Positions 8,672 through 18,655 are shown, counted from the first letter of the stretch. The stretch: 64,000 bases of DNA from Blastocatellia bacterium (GCA_035275065.1 DATENM010000063.1:1-64000); one strand, 5' to 3'. Notes: generated from the sequence alone by a model not told the origin. Numbers and translations are program-made.

Positions 8672-9214
8672 TTACAACATCGGTCGGCCCGTTTTCCTGA
8701 ACAATCGCCGCAGTCGCCCTGAGAGCCACCTCAGGGTTGTTCGAAAAAAGCCGTGCTCGGGAGGCGCTTCGTCGGCTTTGGTCTGCGCTTCGGCTTCGAT
8801 GGCGGTGAAGAATTGCGCGAGCATCATGCGCGCCGCGCCTTGAATCATGCGCTGGCCGACGCCGGCAATCGTGCCGCCGACCTGCACGTCACCGCTATAA
8901 TTCACCACCGTCGCGCCGTCGCGCTCTTCGAGGTCGAGCGTGCCCGCGCCTTTCAAGAAACCGGGCTGGCCTTTGCCATCTACCACCATGCGAAAGTGCG
9001 CCGGCGGCTGCACCTCTTCGAGCCGCACGTTGCCGGTAAAGACGCCTTTGATCGAGCCGACGCCGGCGCGCAAGGTCGTCGAAAAATGATTCTCCGCGAC
9101 TTGCTCAAGCCGCTCGCAGCCCGGTATGCAGCGTTGCAATACCGCCGGGTCAACCAGCGCCTGAAAGACACGCTCGCGGCGCGCCTGGACTTCCTGTGTG
9201 CCTTCGATCTTCAT
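8672..9214 (-). CDS. coxG: CoxG-like SRPBCC family protein
   Basis: A 180-residue CO dehydrogenase subunit G-type protein (MKIEGTQEVQARRERVFQALVDPAVLQRCIPGCE). The START/SRPBCC domain fills residues 1-145; the tail is variable and basic (RWLSGRLRRLFRKTGR) and could bind membrane or partner. CoxG proteins help anchor or mature the CO dehydrogenase complex. Last gene of the coxSLMG order. No Shine-Dalgarno sequence is visible because the inverted heptamer element ends 4 bases before the ATG, which suggests translational coupling or regulation through that element. Confidence 0.85.
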   Translation of the reverse strand: MKIEGTQEVQARRERVFQALVDPAVLQRCIPGCERLEQVAENHFSTTLRAGVGSIKGVFTGNVRLEEVQPPAHFRMVVDGKGQPGFLKGAGTLDLEERDGATVVNYSGDVQVGGTIAGVGQRMIQGAARMMLAQFFTAIEAEAQTKADEAPPEHGFFRTTLRWLSGRLRRLFRKTGRPML

Positions 9215-9217
9215 AGG

Positions 9218-9290
9218 GTGACAAGTGACAAGTGACGAGTGACAAGTAAGGACAAGCGGGCTTCACCTCTTGTCACTCGTCACTTGTCAC
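9218..9290. repeat. Inverted heptamer-repeat element, site 2 (coxM-coxG gap)
   Basis: Left arm of tandem GTGACAA/GTGACGA units (9218-9246); the part 9225-9246 is perfectly complementary to 9269-9290 (22 bp) with a loop of about 22 bases. The coxM stop codon (9290-9292) overlaps the end of the right arm. Confidence 0.88.
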
Positions 9291-10156
9291 TATTTGGCGC
9301 GCGCGGTCGCCGCCTGAACGGCGCGGCCCGTGTAGACCTGTGCGAGATGTGTGCGATAGCTCTCTGAAGCGTAGATGTCGCCATTGATGGTCACGCCATC
9401 GGCGGCAGTCGCCGCCGCCGTGGCGATGGCCTGCTCGTCGAGCCCTGATCCTTTGAGCGCCGCTTCCGCGCCGTTGGCGCGATAAGCCTTTGAAGCCACG
9501 CCGGTGATGCCGACGCTTATGGATTCACACGCGCCGCCCGCATCGCGCACCAGGTGCACGGCGACGCCGACGACCGCAAACCCGGAGGCCGGCTGCGCCG
9601 CCTTCACATACGCCTGGCCATAGCGCCCCGCGGGCACGGGGATGCGAATCTCGCGGAGGATTTCGCCCGCGTCCAGCGCCGTCGTCAGCATATCGACAAA
9701 GAAATCATCCGCCGCGATCACGCGCTCGCCGCTGCCGCCGACGGCGACCATCTCTGCCCTGAGCGCGATCATCACCGCCGGCCAATCCGCCGCCGGGTCG
9801 GCGTGCGCCAGGCTGCCGCCCAGCGTGCCGCGATTGCGTACCTGCGCGTCGCCGATCTGCGTCGCGGCTTCGGGCAAGATCGGGCAGATGTCGCGCAGCC
9901 GGTCGCTGGCTTCGATCTGAAAATGCGTCGTCATCGCGCCGATGTGAATCCTATCGCCTTCTTCGCGAATGTAAGCCAGGTCACGGATGCGCCCGATATC
10001 GATCAAGACCGCGGGCTGCGCCAGCCGCAGCTTCATCGCCGGGATGAGGCTGTGGCCGCCGGCCAGTATCTTGGCGTCGGCGGCGTGCTGCTGGAGCAAG
10101 GCGAGCGCTTCGTCGAGCGTCGCCGGCGTCAGGTAATCGAATTGCGTTGGAACCAT
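9290..10156 (-). CDS. coxM: FAD-binding subunit of a xanthine oxidase/CO dehydrogenase family enzyme
   Basis: A 288-residue medium subunit. FAD-binding motifs are AGGHSLIPAMKLRL (residues 32-45) and RNRGTLGGSLAHADPAADWP (about 107-126), followed by the CO dehydrogenase flavoprotein C-terminal domain. It passes electrons from the [2Fe-2S] subunit to the acceptor. GGAGAG sits before the ATG at 10156. Located 15 bases downstream of coxL, in one operon. Confidence 0.92.
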   Translation of the reverse strand: MVPTQFDYLTPATLDEALALLQQHAADAKILAGGHSLIPAMKLRLAQPAVLIDIGRIRDLAYIREEGDRIHIGAMTTHFQIEASDRLRDICPILPEAATQIGDAQVRNRGTLGGSLAHADPAADWPAVMIALRAEMVAVGGSGERVIAADDFFVDMLTTALDAGEILREIRIPVPAGRYGQAYVKAAQPASGFAVVGVAVHLVRDAGGACESISVGITGVASKAYRANGAEAALKGSGLDEQAIATAAATAADGVTINGDIYASESYRTHLAQVYTGRAVQAATARAK

Positions 10157-10171
10157 GATCTCTCCTTAAGC

Positions 10172-12586
10172 TCAGCCCTGCTGACTGACAATCTGCCAGA
10201 TCTTTTCCGGCTTGAGCGGCATATCGATGTGGCGCACGCCGAGCGGCGCGAGCGCGTCAACGACGGCGTTGACGATTGCCGGGGTGGCGCCAATCGTTCC
10301 GGCTTCGCCGACGCCTTTGACGCCCATGGGGTTGACCGGCGACGGCGTCTCTGTGCGGTCAAGCTCCATCAGCGGGATCATCGCCGCCTTCGGCACGGCG
10401 TAATCCATCAGCGTGCCGGTGACAAGCTGGCCCTGCTCGTCATAGACCACCTCTTCATACATCGCCTGGCCGATGCTCTGCACGATGCCCCCATGCACCT
10501 GCCCGTCAACCAGCATCGGGTTGATTACTTTGCCGCAATCGTCCACGGCGACGTAGCGTAGGAACTTGATGTCGCCGGTGTCGCGATCCACCTCGACGAC
10601 GGCGATGTGCGTGCCGAACGGGAAGGTGAAATTTGTCGGCTCGAAGAAGTGCGTCGCCGACAGCCCCGGCTCAAGCCCCGGCGGAATCTCGCGCGCCAGG
10701 TGCGCCGCCAGCGCGACGTCTTGAATCGTCACCTGCTTGCCGTCGTCTTCGGGCTCGGGCAGCGCGCCTGCCGGCGCCTGGCCCGCCGGCATCACCGGCT
10801 CAGGCACTTCGTTGGACGTCGCCGAAGCGGCTCTGGCAGCCATTTTCGTGAACTTGCCTTCGTTGAAAGCGACACTCGCGGCATCAACGCCGAGCATGTG
10901 CGCGGCGATCTGCCGGGCCTTCTCGATCAGCTTCTCGACCGCCATATAAACCGCGGTGCCGCCGACCGCCGTGGCGCGACTGCCGAAGGTGCCGATGCCG
11001 TATTGCACAATCGCTGTGTCGCCGTGAATCACCGTGATGTCATCGATATCAATGCCGAGCTGGTCGGCGACAATCTGCGCAAACGAGGTCTCCTGCCCCT
11101 GGCCGTGCGGCGACGAGCCGGTCATCACGGTGACTTTGCAAGTCGGCTCAATACGAACGGTGGCGCTCTCCCAACCGCCGGCGGGCATCGCCTGCGACGG
11201 GCCGAGGGCGCAAATCTCGACATAGGTCGAAACGCCGATGCCGAGCAAACGCCCCTGGTCGCGCGCTTTGCGCTGCTCTTCGCGCAGGGCCTTGTAATCG
11301 GCAATACCGAGCGCCTTATCGAGCGCCGCTTCATAGTTGCCGCTGTCATAGAACAGCCCCGTCGCCGTCTTGAATGGAAACTCGTCCGGCTTCGGGAAGT
11401 TCTTGCGCCGCACGTCCACGGTATCCATGCCGAGTTCGGCAGCGACCAGATCGAGCGCCCGCTCGACCACATAAGTCGCTTCGGGCCGGCCCGCGCCGCG
11501 ATAGGCGTCGGTCGCGACTTTGTTAGTGAAGACGCCGGTGATGTTGATCTGAATGGCGGGAATCTTGTAACAGCCCGACAGCATCAACCCCGTCAGCGTC
11601 GGGATGGCCGGCGTCAGCAGTTGCATGTAAGCGCCCATGTCGGCCAGCACATTCCAGCGCAGGCCGGTGAGCGTGCCGTCGTTGTTGAAGCCGACATCGA
11701 GCGTGCCCACTTGCCCGCGCCCGTGAATCGTCGCCTGCATATTCTCGCGGCGCGTCTCGATCCATTTGACCGGCGCGCCGAGCTGCATGGCGATCCAGCC
11801 GAGCAGCGCCTCTTCGGCATAGACGTTGAGCTTCGAGCCGAAGCCGCCGCCGACTTCGGGGGTAATCACCCGCAGCTTGTTCTCCGGAACGCCGAGCATT
11901 AGCGCCACCTGCGTGCGCATCAGGTGGGGAATCTGTGTCGAAGACCAGATCGTCAATTCCTTCTCGCCCGGCAGGTAACGCGCCAGCACGCCGCGCGGCT
12001 CCATCGCTATGGGCGCGAGCCGCTGATGGACGATGCGCTGACTGACGACGTGATCGGCCCCCTTGAGCGCCGCGTCAATGTCGCCTTCGCCGGCTGTGAG
12101 CTTATAGGCGATGTTGTCGCCGTACGCTTCATAAATCGCCGGGCCGCCCGCGGCTGCCGCTTCCAGGTCAACGGCAGCGGGCAGCTCTTCATAATCGACC
12201 ATGATGAGATCGATGGCGTCGCGCGCCGCGTAGCGATCCGTCGCGACGACGGCGGCAATGGGGTGGCCGACAAAGACAACGTGGTCAGTCGCCAGCACGC
12301 GGTAATCCGGGATGCGCAGGCCGGGGATCGCGCCGGCGCTGGCGCAGGGCACCGGGCCGACTTTCTGCGCCATATCCTTGCCGGTATAGACGGCGACGAC
12401 GCCGGGCGCGTGCGCCGCTTCGCTCACATCGATGCTGGTGATCCGCGCGTGCGCGTACATCGAGCGCAGGAACATGACCGTGAGCGTGTCCGCGAGCTTG
12501 ATGTCGTCAACGTAGTGGCCGATCCCTTGAATCAGCCGCGGGTCTTCAGTCCGCTTGACGCTCTTGCCGACGAATCGATTGGACAT
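10172..12586 (-). CDS. coxL: Molybdopterin-binding large subunit, form II CO dehydrogenase-like
   Basis: An 804-residue aldehyde oxidase/xanthine dehydrogenase large subunit with the molybdopterin-cytosine-dinucleotide folds (GGGFGSKLNVYAEEALL; PHGQGQETSFAQIVAD). The active-site loop reads AYRGAGR, the signature of form II (BMS-type) enzymes, not the AYRCSFR of proven form I CO dehydrogenases. CO oxidation is therefore only one possibility; other aldehydes or heterocycles are equally possible. The start MSNRFVGKSVKRTEDPR at 12586 has GGAGG about 6 bases upstream. A Cys-free, Ala/Pro-rich insertion lies around residues 595-630. Confidence 0.9.
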   Translation of the reverse strand: MSNRFVGKSVKRTEDPRLIQGIGHYVDDIKLADTLTVMFLRSMYAHARITSIDVSEAAHAPGVVAVYTGKDMAQKVGPVPCASAGAIPGLRIPDYRVLATDHVVFVGHPIAAVVATDRYAARDAIDLIMVDYEELPAAVDLEAAAAGGPAIYEAYGDNIAYKLTAGEGDIDAALKGADHVVSQRIVHQRLAPIAMEPRGVLARYLPGEKELTIWSSTQIPHLMRTQVALMLGVPENKLRVITPEVGGGFGSKLNVYAEEALLGWIAMQLGAPVKWIETRRENMQATIHGRGQVGTLDVGFNNDGTLTGLRWNVLADMGAYMQLLTPAIPTLTGLMLSGCYKIPAIQINITGVFTNKVATDAYRGAGRPEATYVVERALDLVAAELGMDTVDVRRKNFPKPDEFPFKTATGLFYDSGNYEAALDKALGIADYKALREEQRKARDQGRLLGIGVSTYVEICALGPSQAMPAGGWESATVRIEPTCKVTVMTGSSPHGQGQETSFAQIVADQLGIDIDDITVIHGDTAIVQYGIGTFGSRATAVGGTAVYMAVEKLIEKARQIAAHMLGVDAASVAFNEGKFTKMAARAASATSNEVPEPVMPAGQAPAGALPEPEDDGKQVTIQDVALAAHLAREIPPGLEPGLSATHFFEPTNFTFPFGTHIAVVEVDRDTGDIKFLRYVAVDDCGKVINPMLVDGQVHGGIVQSIGQAMYEEVVYDEQGQLVTGTLMDYAVPKAAMIPLMELDRTETPSPVNPMGVKGVGEAGTIGATPAIVNAVVDALAPLGVRHIDMPLKPEKIWQIVSQQG

Positions 12587-12599
12587 AAATCCTCCAGAA

Positions 12600-12705
12600 G
12601 TGACGAGTGACAAGTGACAAGAAGTGATGAGTGAGGAGTAATGAGTGGGAGAGCATTGCAGCATTACAGACACGCTCTTGTCACTTGTCACTTGTCACTT
12701 GTCAC
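12600..12705. repeat. Inverted heptamer-repeat element, site 3 (coxS-coxL gap)
   Basis: Left arm 12600-12621 (GTGACGA and GTGACAA units, trailing into degenerate GAGTGAGGAG units) and right arm 12677-12705 (four units read in reverse). The right arm ends 7 bases from the coxS stop. A lone short copy (GACGAGTGACAAG) lies near 13269-13281, upstream of coxS. Confidence 0.85.
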
Positions 12706-12711
12706 TCTCTT

Positions 12712-13194
12712 TTAGTCTCCCGATGCCGCTTTCATCTTGCCGGCGGCATAGCGCACGGCTTCGACAATGTGCTGGTAGCCGGTGCAGCGGCAAAGATTGC
12801 CTTCGAGCCCGTGGCGAATCTCGTCGTCGCCGGGCTCAGGATTGCGCGCCAGCAACTGTGCCGCCGCCATGATCATGCCCGGCGTGCAGTAGCCGCATTG
12901 CAGGCCATGTTTTTCCCAGAAGCCTTCCTGCACGGGATGCAACTGGCCATTGGCCGCCATGCCTTCGATGGTCGTGACCTGACAGCCTTCGGCCTGCACG
13001 GCAAAGACTGTGCAGGATTTGACCGACTGACCATCGAGCAGCACCGTGCATGCGCCGCAGATCGATGTCTCACAGCCGACGTGCGTGCCGGTCAGGCCGA
13101 GCACATCGCGCAAATAATGGACGAGCAACATTCGCGGCTCGACCTCGCGATGCTGGGTCACGCCATTGACTGTGAGGGTGATTGCTTTCTTCAT
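12712..13194 (-). CDS. coxS: [2Fe-2S] subunit of a xanthine oxidase/CO dehydrogenase family enzyme
   Basis: A 160-residue small subunit with two [2Fe-2S] clusters: the plant-ferredoxin-type [21 protein letters not shown] and the C-terminal helical-domain motif CGYCTPGM...CRCTGY. First gene of the coxSLMG operon, which lies downstream of an AraC-family regulator in the same direction. The start [11 protein letters not shown] at 13194 has GAGGTGG upstream; the longer frame adds residues not typical of the family. Confidence 0.92.
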   Translation of the reverse strand: MKKAITLTVNGVTQHREVEPRMLLVHYLRDVLGLTGTHVGCETSICGACTVLLDGQSVKSCTVFAVQAEGCQVTTIEGMAANGQLHPVQEGFWEKHGLQCGYCTPGMIMAAAQLLARNPEPGDDEIRHGLEGNLCRCTGYQHIVEAVRYAAGKMKAASGD

Positions 13195-13344
13195 TGAAGC
13201 CACCTCGCGTGGTTGTTGATGGATGAGAAAAGAAACAAGTCTAGCTTGCTCTTTATACAACCTGGCGCGACGAGTGACAAGGAAAAATGGGAGCCGTGTC
13301 GCCGCCGGTTGACGGTTAGAGTGAAAACAGCAATTGACACGTTC

Positions 13345-14271
13345 TTAAAGCTCAAGGGCGCTGCGCAGCTTGGCGATGTCGCGTTGCGGCGGCGCGCCAA
13401 AAAGCTTTTTGTACTCGCGGCTAAAGTACGAGGGGTCTTCGTAGCCGACACGGAACCCGGCGCTCGCGGCGTCCAGGGCTTCGCCAAGCATCAGACGGCG
13501 CGCTTCCTGGAGTCTGAGTTGTTTCTGAAACTGCAAAGGGCTCATCGTCGTCACCGACTTGAAGTGATGATGGAAGCCGGAAACGCTCATGCCCAGCTCG
13601 CGCGCGATATTTTCAATTCTCAGCGGCTGGTCATAGTTTTCGCGGAGCTGCTCGACGGCCTTAGAAATGCGCCGCGTGTCGCCGCCCGCGACCAGCAGAT
13701 GGCTGAGCCGCGCGCCTTGCTCTCCCCGCAAAAGACGGTAGACAATCTCTCTGATGATGAGCGGCGCAAGCGCCTGCATCTCGCCCGGCGTGTCGAGCAG
13801 CCGGGCCAATCTGACAACCGCGTCCAGCATATCGGCGTCAATCGAGCTGACGTCCATCGCCTTGACGCTCGCATCGCCTTTTCTATTCTCGATGCCCGAT
13901 TCCATCATGACCGAGGCGACTAGAGCCGTATCGAGATTTAGCCGCAAGCTGAAATAGGGGCGTTCCTCAGACGCTTCGATGACGTGGCTGACGATGGGCA
14001 GATCAACCGTCGAGATTAAGTAGTGGCCCGGATCGTAGCGGAAGACTTCCTCGCCTAAAAGCACCTGCTTGCTGCCCTGCGCAATGACGCAAAAGGCCGG
14101 CGTGAACACCGTATGCATCTTCTCCGTCGGTTGTGATGAACGACCGAGAAGTAAGCCGGGAAAGACCTCCACGACGCGGTCGTCGGGAAGGGTGCGGGCC
14201 ATCCGCTCGACCAGCTCTTCTCTATTGATTTGCATTCTTTGCTGCTCGCGTTCCGCTGCTCGGTGGCTCAT
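13345..14271 (-). CDS. AraC family transcriptional regulator
   Basis: A 308-residue regulator: an AraC_N-type (PF06719-like) ligand-binding N-terminal domain (residues 15-190) and a C-terminal double helix-turn-helix (ISKAVEQLRENYDQPLRIENIARELGMS...FREYKKLFG-like motif SYFSREYKKLFGAPP). It diverges from the aldo/keto reductase gene with 218 bases between them, a layout typical of a regulator controlling the adjacent reductase. MQINREEL at 14235 is an alternative start and matches the usual family N-terminus better. Confidence 0.88.
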   Translation of the reverse strand: MSHRAAEREQQRMQINREELVERMARTLPDDRVVEVFPGLLLGRSSQPTEKMHTVFTPAFCVIAQGSKQVLLGEEVFRYDPGHYLISTVDLPIVSHVIEASEERPYFSLRLNLDTALVASVMMESGIENRKGDASVKAMDVSSIDADMLDAVVRLARLLDTPGEMQALAPLIIREIVYRLLRGEQGARLSHLLVAGGDTRRISKAVEQLRENYDQPLRIENIARELGMSVSGFHHHFKSVTTMSPLQFQKQLRLQEARRLMLGEALDAASAGFRVGYEDPSYFSREYKKLFGAPPQRDIAKLRSALEL

Positions 14272-14375
14272 AAACTCATATTAATCGCTTTGTCTTCGAT
14301 CAGCACGTCACGCGCCGCGTTTTTGCAGGATTGTCCAAGGATTCGCGAGAATCCTCAGTACCGCCCGCTATCTGA

Positions 14376-15485
<1,110 letters not shown>

Positions 15486-15538
15486 ACGAGATAGATTTGA
15501 GAGCGGCTGGCACACAGCCTTGCGGATTAGGTGACGAC

Positions 15539-16078
15539 ATGTCTGAGCTTGCCGAATGGGACAGCTTTTACTTAATTGTCGGCTCGGCTGCGGGTGCGCT
15601 GATCGGCTTGCAGTTTGTCGTGATGACACTCGTAGCCAGCAGGCCGCAACGACCTGAGGCGGATGCCGGCGCCGCCTTTGCGACCCCGACAATCGTTCAT
15701 TTCGGCACCGCGTTGCTGCTGTCAGCAATCATCCGCGCGCCCTGGCAAGCGATTCTGCCCGCCGCAGTGATTTGCGGACTCGTGGGTCTTGGCGGCGTCG
15801 CGTATGTGCTGATCGTGACTCGGCGCATGCGAGCGCAGACCACCTACCGACCAGAGTTCCAGGATTGGCTGTTTCATGCGCTGCTGCCTCTGGCGGCGTA
15901 CGCGCTACTCGCGCTCTCGACATTGGCCGCTCGCTCACATACGCGCGCGGCGATGTTTGGCGTTGGCGCTTCGGCCCTGTTGCTGCTCTTCATTGGCATT
16001 CACAATGCGTGGGATACTGTGACCTACCACGTCTTTGTAGAAAGACGCGAAGACCGCGAGGATGAGCGGCGTCACTGA
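15539..16078 (+). CDS. Hypothetical four-helix membrane protein
   Basis: A 179-residue protein (MSELAEWDSFYLIVGSAAGALIGLQFVVMTL). Four or five hydrophobic segments can be seen, at about residues 10-30, 48-70, 76-95, 115-135 and 140-160, ending in a charged tail (ERREDREDERRH). AGGTG precedes the ATG at 15539. I do not recognise a named family. It is co-directional with the aldo/keto reductase (54 bases apart), and its 3' end abuts the first attC-like half-site of the cassette region. Confidence 0.75.
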   Translation: MSELAEWDSFYLIVGSAAGALIGLQFVVMTLVASRPQRPEADAGAAFATPTIVHFGTALLLSAIIRAPWQAILPAAVICGLVGLGGVAYVLIVTRRMRAQTTYRPEFQDWLFHALLPLAAYALLALSTLAARSHTRAAMFGVGASALLLLFIGIHNAWDTVTYHVFVERREDREDERRH

Positions 16079-16095
16079 GACCTGGAAGAAATCAT

Positions 16096-16138
16096 AAGAA
16101 ACTGGCTCGCTGCGCTCCAGTTGCGGCATTGGTCAGGC
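16096..16138 (-). other. attC-like half site (d), after the zinc-ribbon gene
   Basis: On the minus strand this reads GCCTGACCAATGCCGCAACT..., starting 28 bases after the zinc-ribbon stop codon. It aligns with the R''-L'' half of the full site at 20903-20994 (GTCTGAC, then GCA-C-GGAG, then AGCGAG-TTTCT). No matching R'-half is found toward lower coordinates. Probable end of the cassette array. Confidence 0.4.
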
Positions 16139-16165
16139 GCGGCGGGCGTCTTGAGCGTCGCCTTT

Positions 16166-16633
16166 TCATTCCGCTGTGTGCTTCACCTCTACAGGCTCTA
16201 GCGTGCGCGTGGTGTGCTCGGTAACGCTGAACGCTGGCTCTGCAAGCATGCCCGCCCTCGCTTCATCAAGCGCTTTCGCCGTTTGCTTCTTCAGTCGCTT
16301 CGTGTCGTCAGCTTCTTTAGCACCTTTCTTGCGGCCCAATAACATCCAGATGAACGCGCTTTCGACTCCAAGCATGATCAGAAAGCTAAACAGCGTGAAG
16401 AAGATAATCAGCCCCGGATTATCAGCTCCGAACACCATTTTCATTGCCATCGCCAAGAAGATGATCGCGCCGAGGCCGAAGATGAATACAGCGGCTATCG
16501 CCCCCACGAGCGTTTCCGGCTTCACCTCTGATGATTTGGGATTATCGCCTTTCGCCCCGCTCAACCGGGCTCCGCATTGATTGCAATAGGTCAGGTTTGG
16601 TGAGACTGCCGAACCGCATGTTGAACAATACAT
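16166..16633 (-). CDS. Zinc-ribbon membrane protein
   Basis: A 155-residue protein. The N-terminal zinc ribbon has paired CxxC motifs (MYCSTCGSAVSPNLTYCNQCGARL). A charged linker leads to two membrane helices (about residues 42-65 and 75-98) and a basic then acidic cytoplasmic tail. Function unknown. It is bounded on both sides by attC-like sequence, which suggests that it is an integron-type cassette gene. Confidence 0.8.
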   Translation of the reverse strand: MYCSTCGSAVSPNLTYCNQCGARLSGAKGDNPKSSEVKPETLVGAIAAVFIFGLGAIIFLAMAMKMVFGADNPGLIIFFTLFSFLIMLGVESAFIWMLLGRKKGAKEADDTKRLKKQTAKALDEARAGMLAEPAFSVTEHTTRTLEPVEVKHTAE

Positions 16634-16708
16634 TTTTCACCTCTCTGAGAGACCATACGGCACAGCGAACTGGCGAGTTCAGCGAGGGCACTCTATGCCA
16701 GGGCAAGC

Positions 16709-16778
16709 GTCTAACGCATGGTATAATCGGGCGCGGCGCATTGAAAGAAACTCGCTCGCCGCTTTCCGGTTATACTGG
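16709..16778 (-). other. attC-like site (c), after the DUF4440 gene
   Basis: On the minus strand the element runs from just past the DUF4440 stop to GTTAGAC (16715-16709), the canonical R' crossover motif GTTRRRY. It contains imperfect complementary arms (GTATAACCGG near one end, CCGATTATAC near the other) and the loop AGCGAGTTTCTTTCAATG shared with sites a, b and d. The R'' box is degenerate (GTATAAC). Confidence 0.5.
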
Positions 16779-16790
16779 CTATGGCTTCAA

Positions 16791-17258
16791 TTACTGCTGT
16801 GGAATACGAGTCAATTGTTGAGCGACAACCTGCCATTTGCCTTTTCGCCTTGCATAGACGCGCGTATAACGGAACAAACTGGTGCTATCTCGCCCCTTGT
16901 AGCTAGCCTTTAAAGTAGAGCGTCCTGTAACGATAGCGGTTTCTCCAAAGATGCGGACATTCACCTCATCAACATCGAAAGCCTTCATGACATAGTCAGG
17001 ATTCGGGCGGATGTCGTCTATCTCCTGGCCTTTATTCCTCAGCTCGCCTCGACTACTGGTCGCGATAAAATCGTCGGCGAGGAGGTGGTCGAGCGCCGGC
17101 ACATCCTGCCGCATAACCGCTTCAGCATAGGTATGCTCTAGAGCTTTGATGGTTTGCTCACTCCTGCTAACCGGCGCAGATTTCCCCGCTGCGGTTTGAC
17201 CGCCAGTTATAGAAGAGAAGGAGAGAATGATTACCGCAATGACATAAACGCGATTCAT
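16791..17258 (-). CDS. Secreted DUF4440/NTF2-like protein
   Basis: A 155-residue protein with signal peptide MNRVYVIAVIILSFSSITGG and one NTF2-like (DUF4440) domain: LEHTYAEAVMRQDVPALDHLLADDFIATSSRGE at the start and YTRVYARRKGKWQVVAQQLTRI at the end. Such domains are binding or isomerase-like cones with no fixed activity. It starts 16 bases after the serine hydrolase stop codon, so the two are an operon and possibly one cassette. Confidence 0.82.
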   Translation of the reverse strand: MNRVYVIAVIILSFSSITGGQTAAGKSAPVSRSEQTIKALEHTYAEAVMRQDVPALDHLLADDFIATSSRGELRNKGQEIDDIRPNPDYVMKAFDVDEVNVRIFGETAIVTGRSTLKASYKGRDSTSLFRYTRVYARRKGKWQVVAQQLTRIPQQ

Positions 17259-17274
17259 GGTGATCTTACTCCTT

Positions 17275-18411
17275 CTATTTTTCTTCCAGCGCCTCGATAA
17301 TCTTCGGCACCAGTTCTTCGCAGGCTGCCCTCTCCAGGTTGGTCATCAAGGCAATGGCGAATTTCTGTTTCGGCAGTAGGAGAAGGTAGGTTCGCGTGCC
17401 GGCCTGCGCCCCATCGTTAGAAATTCTCAACCGCCCGTTCTCGTCGTTGACCAGGAAACCCATCGCGTAGCCCTGTTCCTTGCCGTCGCTCGTCTTCGGC
17501 TTCGTCCACATCTGCGCGAGGGTTTCCGCCTTGACCAGGCGATTGGTATTCAGGGCGATGGCGAACTTCGCGATATCCTCGGCTGTCGTCAACAGGCCGC
17601 CGCCCGGCACCTTGATGCTCGTGTCGTGAAGCGGGGCGTTTTGAATTTCGCCTGACTGCGTCTTGCGGTAACCGCGGGCGCGGTTCGGAATGATCGCGTA
17701 CACATCATCAATAAAGGTGTGCGTCATGCCGGCGGGCTTGAATACGTTTTCGCGCATATAATCCCTGTATGACATCCCTGATGCCGCCTCGATTGCGCAA
17801 CCCAGTAGCGTGTAGCCGGGGGTCGAGTATGAGTATTTCGTTCCCGGCTCAATAACCAGCGGGTCGGCTTTGAATGAGCCGATGGCTTCGCCGATGTTGT
17901 TATAGTGCCTGGTCGTGAGCACCTCGTCGGGCTTGTTGTGGCGGACGCCCGATTGATGAACGAGCAACTGGCGCACGGTGATTGAGTATTGTTTGTCGGG
18001 AGCATCCTTCAAGGCCACCTTCTGCGGGTAGGCGGCGCAGTATTTACTGATGGGGGCCTCGAGGTCGATTTTCCCTCGCTCGACGAGTTGCATGACAGCG
18101 ACTGCCGTCATGGATTTAGCGATTGAGGCGAGACGGAAGGCGGTATCCGGGCGTGCGGGGACAGCATTTTCAACGTCGGCCAAACCGAAGGCTTTCGACC
18201 AGCGCATCTGGTTGTCCGTCACGATGGCGGCCGACAAAGCGGGCGCTTTATTCAGTTCCATCCAAGCCCTGATCGCCGACTCGATTTTCTCGACTTTGGC
18301 GGCTGGCAGGGACTGGGCGTTGCGTGCGGTTTCTCTTTGTTCATTGCTCTGGGCAAAACATAAACCTGTCAGAGCAAGCCCTAGCAGAATGCTCACTAAC
18401 TTGTTCTTCAT
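17275..18411 (-). CDS. Beta-lactamase-fold serine hydrolase
   Basis: A 378-residue class C beta-lactamase/DD-peptidase-fold enzyme with signal peptide MKNKLVSILLGLALTGLCFAQ. The SxxK catalytic motif is SIAK (FRLASIAKSMTAVAVM). The Y-x-N box is replaced by YST in KYSYSTPGYTLLG, and the KTG box by a non-standard GTR stretch (NDGAQAGTRTYLLL). This profile fits esterases and D-aminopeptidases better than a resistance beta-lactamase. The start at 18411 is supported by GAGGGCAGG upstream. Confidence 0.85.
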   Translation of the reverse strand: MKNKLVSILLGLALTGLCFAQSNEQRETARNAQSLPAAKVEKIESAIRAWMELNKAPALSAAIVTDNQMRWSKAFGLADVENAVPARPDTAFRLASIAKSMTAVAVMQLVERGKIDLEAPISKYCAAYPQKVALKDAPDKQYSITVRQLLVHQSGVRHNKPDEVLTTRHYNNIGEAIGSFKADPLVIEPGTKYSYSTPGYTLLGCAIEAASGMSYRDYMRENVFKPAGMTHTFIDDVYAIIPNRARGYRKTQSGEIQNAPLHDTSIKVPGGGLLTTAEDIAKFAIALNTNRLVKAETLAQMWTKPKTSDGKEQGYAMGFLVNDENGRLRISNDGAQAGTRTYLLLLPKQKFAIALMTNLERAACEELVPKIIEALEEK

Positions 18412-18557
18412 ATAAGCCTGCCCTCGCTCGATCATCAAACCAGCAAGAAGAGAAAGTAAAATTCTAGCCGTTTCAATGCAGCCTCCATAAAAGTTATTCT
18501 CATCAAGTTCTCTATTATTCAGAAAATATAAGTAAATTCCAACGATTACCTCAAGCC

Positions 18558-18600
18558 ATCTAACGCACACGTTCAGCGGGACCATGAGCGGCATTGAAAG
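18558..18600 (-). other. attC-like half site (b), after the NHL-repeat gene
   Basis: On the minus strand the sequence CCCGCTGAACGTGTGCGTTAGAT is nearly the same as the L'-R' half of site a. GTTAGAT (18564-18558) fits GTTRRRY. The adjacent GCATTGAAAG on the plus strand is shared with site c. The R''-L'' half was not found. Confidence 0.5.
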
Positions 18601-18655
18601 TAACCATAAGGATTGATCTGCCCGGGCGCGAAGATTCTTTCTAATATTGATCAAA

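Noticed and set aside
10607..11902. Long plus-strand frame opposite coxL
   Set aside because: Arg/Ala/Asp-rich translation without any domain; coxL on the other strand is a clear family member.
10172..12586. Calling this a form I (proven CO-oxidising) CO dehydrogenase
   Set aside because: The active-site loop is AYRGAGR, not AYRCSFR.
5282..12705. Heptamer arrays as CRISPR
   Set aside because: Units are 7 bases, tandem without unique spacers, and arranged as inverted arms; no cas gene is present.
17275..18411. Beta-lactamase as an antibiotic resistance determinant
   Set aside because: The YxN and KTG boxes are non-standard; the sequence fits general serine hydrolases or esterases.
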